From Azorinus chamasolen (Eukaryota; Mollusca; Bivalvia; Cardiida; Solecurtidae): a stretch of DNA of 64,000 nt. Positions 41,001 to 50,000 of the stretch are shown here, in pieces (the first letter of the stretch is position 1; the number at the start of each line of letters is the position of its first letter). A program made the translations under genes and the position numbers. A model generated the notes under the pieces. The model made no database searches, was not told the DNA's origin, and worked only from the letters and a program-made list of their open reading frames with translations. The stretch spans positions 59,703,071 through 59,767,070 of the forward strand of contig OY755241.1 in assembly GCA_963576725.1 (NCBI GenBank), in the 5' to 3' direction.

Positions 41001-44000
41001 ATCACTGCTGTGGAGTGCACTGGTTGCACAATCAACTTGTAAATAGTGCAGACCCTGATGAGACAGCTCCTGCAGGAGCTGTCTCATCTGGATCTTCACT
41101 ATTTACAGGTAGGTATATTGACGTGAATTATCAATAGCAAGCGAAGGGTTAAATACTTTTAAAACTAAATTATTTTTTTCTTAATTCTGCATACACTCAA
41201 CCTTTCAATGGTTACTCTTTTTCAGCACATTACATTTGCGTACAACCGGAACTTTTGCTGAGTTTATTTGACTTGTCCCATTTCAGCGGTCACATGTCCT
41301 TTATTGTACTCTCCTGTGTACGGTCGTATGATCAGCTCTGGAAACACGTTTGGCACAGTGGTGAGGTTTGAGTGTGATAATGACTTCATGTTGGTCGGTT
41401 CAGAAGAACGGCAATGCCAGAGGGATCAGACCTGGACAGGATCAAATGCTAAGTGTCAAGGTCAGTTGATGACCTTTCATCCTTGTTTTGTCCACTTTTA
41501 AAGGGGTTTATATTTACCTTCATCTTAACATTTGTCCGTCAGTCAGTTTTGTCCAATTGTCAGTCACTTTGTCCCTAGGTCCCATTTTTTGCGTCATACG
41601 TATCACGAAATGCTTTTCACCTAACATCATAAAACTTTATATGATAACTGATAAATATGTTTTCTTGAATGTCTGGGGTCCTGTGATAATTAGCACTCAA
41701 CAACAACTATTGTGTTTTGCTTCTATTACATGAGACAAGATAGCCAACATTTATAGTGTTCATATATTGTTAGACCTTTACTCTGAACTCTTCATGTAAG
41801 AAATGGTGAACTCATGAATATTAACTGTTTAAAAATGACATTGGGATATTCGAATATTTGAATATCCGAATAACTGTAGCCACCCCTTGTTTGCCACCCA
41901 CATGACTTCTTTGGGCATGCCATACCCTATAAACATACTTATGTACAATAGTGCCTGTCTTAAGCTGTCGTCAAAAACAAGTCTAATTAAAGGTCTTAAG
42001 TCAGCAACCACCTGCTTTTTAAGACTCATATGTCCAATAAATGAATTGCCTGCTAAGACAAGTTCTATTGAACTTTGACATACATATTAACCCATTCCCT
42101 TAAATTGACGACTTTTGACAACTCTGTAAAAGTCACTTTGTGAAACCATTGTGATAAATAGAGCATTTGCTCCTATAGGAGCAAATGGTCTATTTATCAC
42201 AATGGTATCAAACTACAGAATTGTTAATTTTTCCTTTTCTCTAGTTAATGCTCCTTTTCAGTAGATTCAAAGAGGTTGTATCTAAAAATAGCCTATGAGG
42301 TAAAGGGTCAAGTGTTTTCTTTGACAGAGGTCGAATGTGCACTACCCACGACGTTCTACAACGGGTTTCTCATGACTACAACCACCACTGTTGGATCGTC
42401 CCTGTATTTTAAGTATGTAACTTATCTCTCCTCAAGTTAAGCGAGTCCTGACTGCCATTTGCTAATAATAAGCTTGGAGCTAGATGAGACGCCGAGTATC
42501 ACAGCATATCATCCGGATCCAAGCTGTTTGACATTTGGTTAACCCTTTACTCCATGAATATTCATGTAAGAAATAATGACAGCATGAATATTAATTAGAT
42601 TACTTGTTATAATAGTAAATGAAAACAGGAATGTTCGGCCATTGCAGAAACTGTGGAATCATATCTACAGTAAATCCCTGCTAATGCGATCAACTAAAAG
42701 AGATATAACTCTGGGTGCTAGATGCAGGTGGTAGCTTAATGCTATATTTAGACCCAACCCCTTTGAGTAAATCTCCTGAAAAGGAGCATTTACTAGCGAA
42801 AGGGAAATTTTAGAATTGTGTAGTTTTAAACTATTGTGATAAAAAAGAGCATTTGCCCATGTGCGCTTACACGGATTGATGGTAATGTGACACTGAGAAC
42901 AAAAGATCTTTTTGTTTCTTTATATGTGACTAAATGCTTATTTTATGTGACTATTTTTAACAAAAGAACAGTCACATAACATTCAAGCCGTGAGAACGTC
43001 CGTTCCTCCATCCATCCATCCATCCGTGTATCTTTGCATCCCGGAGTGATATCTCAGAAATGGTTAGGAGTTTTTCATTGAAACTTTATACAGTTGAACT
43101 TCGATATCTCGAACTTCAAGGGACTATATAAATTAGTTCGAGATAACAGAAGTTCGGGTTATCCGATTTGTAATCTGGACAATTTCTCAAGTTCATAGCT
43201 TAATGCAGGTCTACAGTAATGCTGAAAGCTCCTGCAGGAGCTTTCAGCATTACTGTAGAACTGCATTAAGCTGTGAAATGTGTTTCTATATATGCGTAGT
43301 GATACATTTTAGAGCAATTCTGTAGTGTAAGATTTTGGATGAACCGAACTTTTAGCTCGAGTTATCCCGAAGTTCGAGTTATCCGAGTTCGAGATATCGA
43401 AGTTCAACTGTATAAATGTTTAGTACTATAACAGAATATGGCCCTGCAAGTATCACTCACATGAACCTTAGAACAGTTCAACACTAGAATAATGGTCATT
43501 TGTTTGCAAAAAATGTAACGTTTTTGCACGTCCGGTTCTCAGGAATTGATTGGAGTCTTTCTGTAAATCTTTGTGTAAATATTCAGTAGCATCAGGACAT
43601 GCGGCTCTATGTGTATCAATTATCTTGACCAAGGAACACCAAAATTGTGGCCCTTTGTTTGCAAAAATGTAACTATTTCGTCTGTCTGGAGCCTGTTTCT
43701 GTGGACCTTTGTAAAATACTTTTTGTCCAAGTCATATCTCAGAGACTACGTGGACATTTTCAATGTTTAGTACCATAAATGAATGCGGTCTTGTAAATAT
43801 CATTTACATTTACTTTGGAACACTTAAGCTATGACTCTTTGTCCGGTCAATAACTCAGTTATATAATGAGGCCAGCACTTTTTTTGGCGAGGGATATCAG
43901 TTCAGCGAATTGGCTTGTTTAAAGAGGAAGTCCCTACAATGACAAATATTTTCAATGATATCTTAAAACTTCGTATTTGTTATGCTCATTCATTATTATG

Positions 44001-47000
44001 AAGATTGTCAATTCGAATTTATATCGAAAAATGCCCCTGTGATACAAAATAAACCGATTTCATCAATACCAATATTTTTTGTTCTACAACAAAGTATTAT
44101 TGGCATTTTCCGTTTAAATTTTCCGCATTTTGCCGATGATCATCCGATCCCTCCTTTATTTATGTAACAGCTATTCTCGGAAGTGATCGAACAGATACGA
44201 AAATCTGAAAAATCGGGGAATAAAATCGGGATCGACGATATATCAAACACATGGATGTTTTGCCATTTTCAATGTTGATTGGATAGGGTTTCTTGCTATA
44301 TACTACCTTTCCGTATTTAACCAAATTGGTTTTGTATATTTTAGGTATTTTTGCAACACTCGAATGTAGGGACTTCCCTTTTAATTAAGATGGTTTCAAT
44401 ATGCTCAGTTTTTTAAAAAGTACGTCGCCAGCTTTAACCCCATGAACCCTGCATTATGAGACTGGAATATCCAATGAGGGTTTATTTATACAGTCCACTC
44501 AGTATGAAAAAAATAAACTCATTAAAGGATTTTGAATAACAAACAGTGCAGACCCTGATCAGAGGGCTCCTCTAGGAGCCCTCTGATCTGGGTCTACACT
44601 GTTTGCAAATGAGTACATGCGTATCCTCTATTCAAAGAGTGTACATGAATAGATGATGTGTTCAGTCTACATGAATAATCACTCGCCCTGTCCTTTCAGC
44701 TGTGCAACGAGAACCAAGTACCACGGTAAAGAGTTTGTAGTTGAGGCGATCTGTAGGCCGGACGGCACATGGTCCAAATCTCCACCCACCTGTCTTGGTA
44801 TGTGACTCATATTGTACATTTAACCGTGAATCTGTAGAACCAAACATGAGTTAACTCTCACATTGTTGTTCATGTTATTTTCAGAAAACCCAGTTTATTC
44901 AATTTCTGTACAGAGAATTACAGAAAAGTCTCACTAATGCCACCACATAATTTATTAACGTAGGGGTCTGTAAAGGCACGGGATTGCTTAATGCCTGGCA
45001 AAAGTAATACCGAAAGCTTCTATAAGAGCTTTTTGCATAACTTTTTTTGTGCATTAACCCTTTCCTCCATAGGCTATTTTAGACCCAACCTCTTTGAATG
45101 AATCTACCGAAAAGGAGCATTTACTAGAGAAAAGGAAAATGTTATAATTCTTAAGTATAGAAACCATTGTGATAAATAGAGCATTTGCTCCTATGGAGCA
45201 AATGCTCTATTTATCACAATGGTTTCAAGAAGTGACTATTACAGAGGCGCAGAAAGGCGTATTTATGGAGGAAAGGGTTAAGTTAACGCCTGTCTTAAAT
45301 ACTTCCTTTGAGTGATCGTGTTAACGAGACTTTACTATGTTATGTTATCATACACTTTGGATTCTGTTGCCGAGTAAATGAATCCAGGCTGTTGGAAATA
45401 GCGGTTAGATGGTTCTTGTGGACTGTTAGCAAACAGTGGTTAGATATTTCCTGCTGACTGTTAGCACATGGTGATTAGGTGGTTCTTGTGGACTGTCGGC
45501 AAATAGTGTTTAGGTGGTGCTTGTGGACTGTTAGCAAGTAGTAGGTAGGTGTTTTTGTGTGGTTAATTTAGGACGTTCTTGTGGACTGTTGGCAAATAGT
45601 GTTTAGGTGGTGCTTCTGGACTGTTAGCAAATAGTGCTTAGGTGTTTTGTGGACTATGATCAAATGGTGGAAAGGTGGTTTTTGTGGCCTGTTAGCAAAT
45701 ATTGCGGCGTCTGATCAGAGTCTACACTGTTTGCCTACGTCCCATATGTGGGATCCTGGGAGCAAATGGGTTAAACACTTTTTGTTATGTTCTGTTTGCA
45801 TTCGAATAAGAAGTGGACATTGATCGAAATGTAGTATTAATGCCGCAACTCCAATAAACAGTAAATAGGGAACTATTGGCCCTGTAGGATCAGGGGTCCC
45901 GAGGGTACAAAGCATTTTGCTTGAGTCTGAGATGTCAATCATCTGATTGGTCAGATTCTGAGTTCAGACTCAGATTAAGAAGTTTTAAAATATTGGATCC
46001 AGGTCTATCTTGTCCCATAAGCCAATACAGTAGACCTAGATCAGACAGTCCCTGCTCAAGCTATGGGGATATGGGTCTAGCTTGCTTGCAAACGCATTAT
46101 TTACAACACAATTTATAAACTAAAATAACAACAGCGGAACCTCGATATTTCGAACTTAGATATAACAAGTGTTGGGAACGTTTGGTCACTTCCAAAAATT
46201 TAATACTAAAATTCACCACTGCTACAGCTTGATGCACGTTGCAAGTAATCACCATTACTTTTGACCTGCATTAAGTTGTCAAATCAAGAAAGTTTTCAAG
46301 TTAGGAGTAACATGACCCAGGCCCCCTGTCATCATTGAGTAATTTGTATGGTCCCTTGAAGGTCAAAATGTTCTACTGTTCTTGAACAATAATGGCATCT
46401 GTAAACAAAATTGTAATGTGAACTAAGCTATCTCGAACTTCAAATTGCGAACAAATTAATTAACAGAGGTTCAAGTCATCCGATTTTCTGTCTGAACAAT
46501 TTTTCAAGTTCATAGCTTGATGCAGGTTAAAAGTAATGAAGAAAGCTCCTGTAGGAACTTTCGGCATTACTTTCGACCTGCATTAAGCTGTCACCGGTGT
46601 TTCTAGATATGCGTAGTGATATATTTTAGAACAATATTGTATTGTAAATGTTTGAAGGACCGGGCATTTTCTTCGAGTTATACCGAAGTTCGAGTTATCC
46701 GAATTCAATATATAGAAATTCAACTGTAGTTCTAAAGTTCTCCAGAAGAAGCCGTCAACAAATACCCATCTGTACAAAAAAATTGTAAAGTATATGGTGA
46801 TATATGTTTCTTCACTTTGCAGGTCAGTGCGAGATTCCGACCCATAATAATGCTACGGTTCTGAAAAGGACGAAAGGCGAGTTTGTAGACCACGGGACTG
46901 AGGTGGAATACCGCTGTACAAATGGCATGGAACCAAGGGAAGCTTCCGTGATTAAGTGTATGAATGGAACTTGGACATCAACACCAGAATGCACTCCAGG

Positions 47001-50000
47001 TAGGTGACATGTTGATTTTTTCTTGGCACTGATGGAATAAAGAGTATGACAATGAATTGTTACACTGTTTGATGGAGCTAACGTGCACACAGAGCTCTAT
47101 ATAAGAGGCGTAAATTAAAACATTTTAAATAATAGCTCCTTTATTTCTCCAACAAACTCTATGATGTGACCACTCTATAGAATCGTCCCTTCGAGACGAT
47201 TCTAAAGAATGGTAACAACATAGGGTCTTCGTTGAGAGATGGCAATAATTTAGTATCTGAGTACGCATATTTGATCGAAACCCAGAGAACTGGACTTCCG
47301 TTTAGTTTTGCCAGGGTAGATCAATCCTGAATATTTTGTTTTCTTTGTATCTGGGATTTTACATCGCTATAACCCGTTCCCTGTTCTATGTTTACATGTA
47401 TTACAAATGTCAATACCTACTGAATACAAAATAGTTATAATGAAATATGGAAGGTAGAACATTGTAGTATTTTAGAAAGTAAAGAATCAGATTTATCAAA
47501 TTCCACTAGCAAATAGAGCAGGCCCTGATCAAACGGATCCTATAGGATCTGTCTGATCTTGGTCTGCTCTGTTTGCAAATGCGTGAAAACGCGTTTATAT
47601 GAAGAAAAGGATTAAAAGTGTATAAATCCTATCGGGACATCCATACTGCACCGAATAACACCTCAGCAGAAACACCGACCTACCGCGCAAGCCAGCTGAA
47701 AGGCTTCCACACGTGAAAAAATCGAAATGGCCAGGCTGGGATTCCAACCACAGCGATGAGAACTAAGTGATTATCAGTCGACTTGATCATAGAGATCCCT
47801 TTATTCCTGAAGAGTAGACCCAGATCAGATTGTTCCATTTCCTGTGGATTGTCTGATCAGGGTTTGCTCTATTTGGTTATGAAATCAGAATAGATCCGAC
47901 ATTATAGTTTCTACCATTACAAAAGACAACATGTACATATGCAATTGTAAAATTATTCATTATGTCATTTTTCTCTTACATAATTATTGAAAAGGGTATG
48001 GATTGATCCTTTAATCCAGTCCCTCCTAGACTAGTATAGACTCAACCTCTGCCGAAAAGGAGAATTTACTAGAGAACAGGAAAAATGTAGAACTGTAGTT
48101 TTGAAACCATTGCGATAAATAGAGCATTTGCTCCACAGGAGCAAATGCTCTATTTATCAAAATGGTTTAAAACTGACTTTTACAGAGGCGTCGGTAGAAA
48201 GGAATGAGGTTAACCTGGTGAGTGTGTCATCACTGGCATTCACAAACACCTTGGACACAGATGAGAAGGCGCATATTTTAACCCTTATTGAGCTATTCAC
48301 AACCTTACTCTCTCCAATCCAGTTTGGATCCAGATAAGATGTTGAGGAACTCTTCTCAAGACCCAAGTTTTGACACTCTGTCAAAAGATTCTCAAAATCT
48401 TAATAGAACCGAGAACCATTCTATTAAAATCCATGAGCAAACAAAGAAGACTCTGATCAGACAGCTCCTACAGGAGCAGCTCCTACAGGAGCTGTATGAT
48501 CAGGGTCTACTTTGTTTGCAATGGCAATAAAAGGTGTTACTATGAGGTTAAAGGTTTAGTTTAGAAACAAAACTGGGCAATATAATACAATAAGCGGTAT
48601 CTTTACAAAGCTAACGATAAGGGTGCGTTCCCAAATACTAAAACCGTAATTTCTCCATCATATCCTATACTGTGACCACTCTTTAGAATAGTCTCAAAGA
48701 GACCATTCTAAGGAGTGGTCACAGTATAGGGTTTGGTGGAGAAATAAGGGAGATATTCTTGAAAATGTTTCAATTAACGCATCTTATCTGGACCTCTGAA
48801 TTCTTTAACAGCATGGCAATATCACTATGGACTTGAAGATATTTTTGCAGACTGGACTTCACGACGCTTAAGCGGACTGGAGTGGACAAAAGTTTTACAG
48901 ACTTGACGTGATGACAGTTTTCCATATTAGACTGGGCAACAGCTTGCAGACTGGACCCTAGTTATGCATGCTGGACAACATAAATGGTGACTGGATGACA
49001 TTATGCAGGCTGTACAACAGTTATGCGGACTGGAATGGAAGACAGTTATGCAGACTAAACTGGACGACAGTTATGTAGACTATACGGCAGTTATGCAGAC
49101 AGATTAACAGTTATGCAGACTGGACTTGATGACTATTATACAGATTGGACGCAGTTATGCAAACTGAAGTAGACGACAGTTATGCAGACCGACTTGACAA
49201 TTATGCAGACTAGACTTGATGGCAGTTATGCAGACAGGACGACAGTTATGCAGACTGTGTGAAAGTTATGCAGATATGACGACAGTTATTAGCGAGAGAT
49301 TCTACCAGGTCTGTATATAAGAGGCTAAGTAAGGCGATGAGAGATAATTCGAATGAGTAGAGGCAAGGTAAGATTTGTCAGACAAATAAATGAATTTTGG
49401 TAGATCATGTATGGAATACTAGAATTGTCCACGGTGGCTATGTTTTTGTAAACCCCTCCTGCAAACTGTGAAACAGAGTAGACCCTGATCAGACGGCTCC
49501 TATAGGAGCCATCTAACCAGGGTCTACTCTGTTTACTAGTGACATTTGATAGATCAGTAAATATTTTAACTACAGCCATGTCCTACTTTATAGAAATGAG
49601 TAGCTATCTCATTTTGTTTCAGCATCATGTCGAAATCCTCCGCCCCATATTCGAAACGGGATGCGAGTTTATTTTGGAACGAATCATATGGACAGAGCCA
49701 AGTACCGATGTTTTCCTGGTTTCCGGCTAGACCAAAAGAAAATGAACACGATGTACCTTACGTGTATACGTGGCCAATGGTTAGGAGGTATACCCCAGTG
49801 TGAGGAATGTGAGTAACGGGTGTATAGACTATTGTTTCATCTAAATATTCACAATCTAAGTCTCGTTAACTCTCGTCACTGTAAGAGTAGTTACCTACAT
49901 TAAAACCTCTGTATTACGGCCACTAAATTACATCAAGTATTTTTTTTTATAAAGGCAGATGGCTGCTTAAAACAGAATGCTTCTACGTTCTGTTTTACTT

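Noticed and set aside
47700..47775. Possible SINE or tRNA B box (GGTTGGAATCCC on the minus strand)
   Set aside because: No matching A box or cloverleaf and no second copy in the window.
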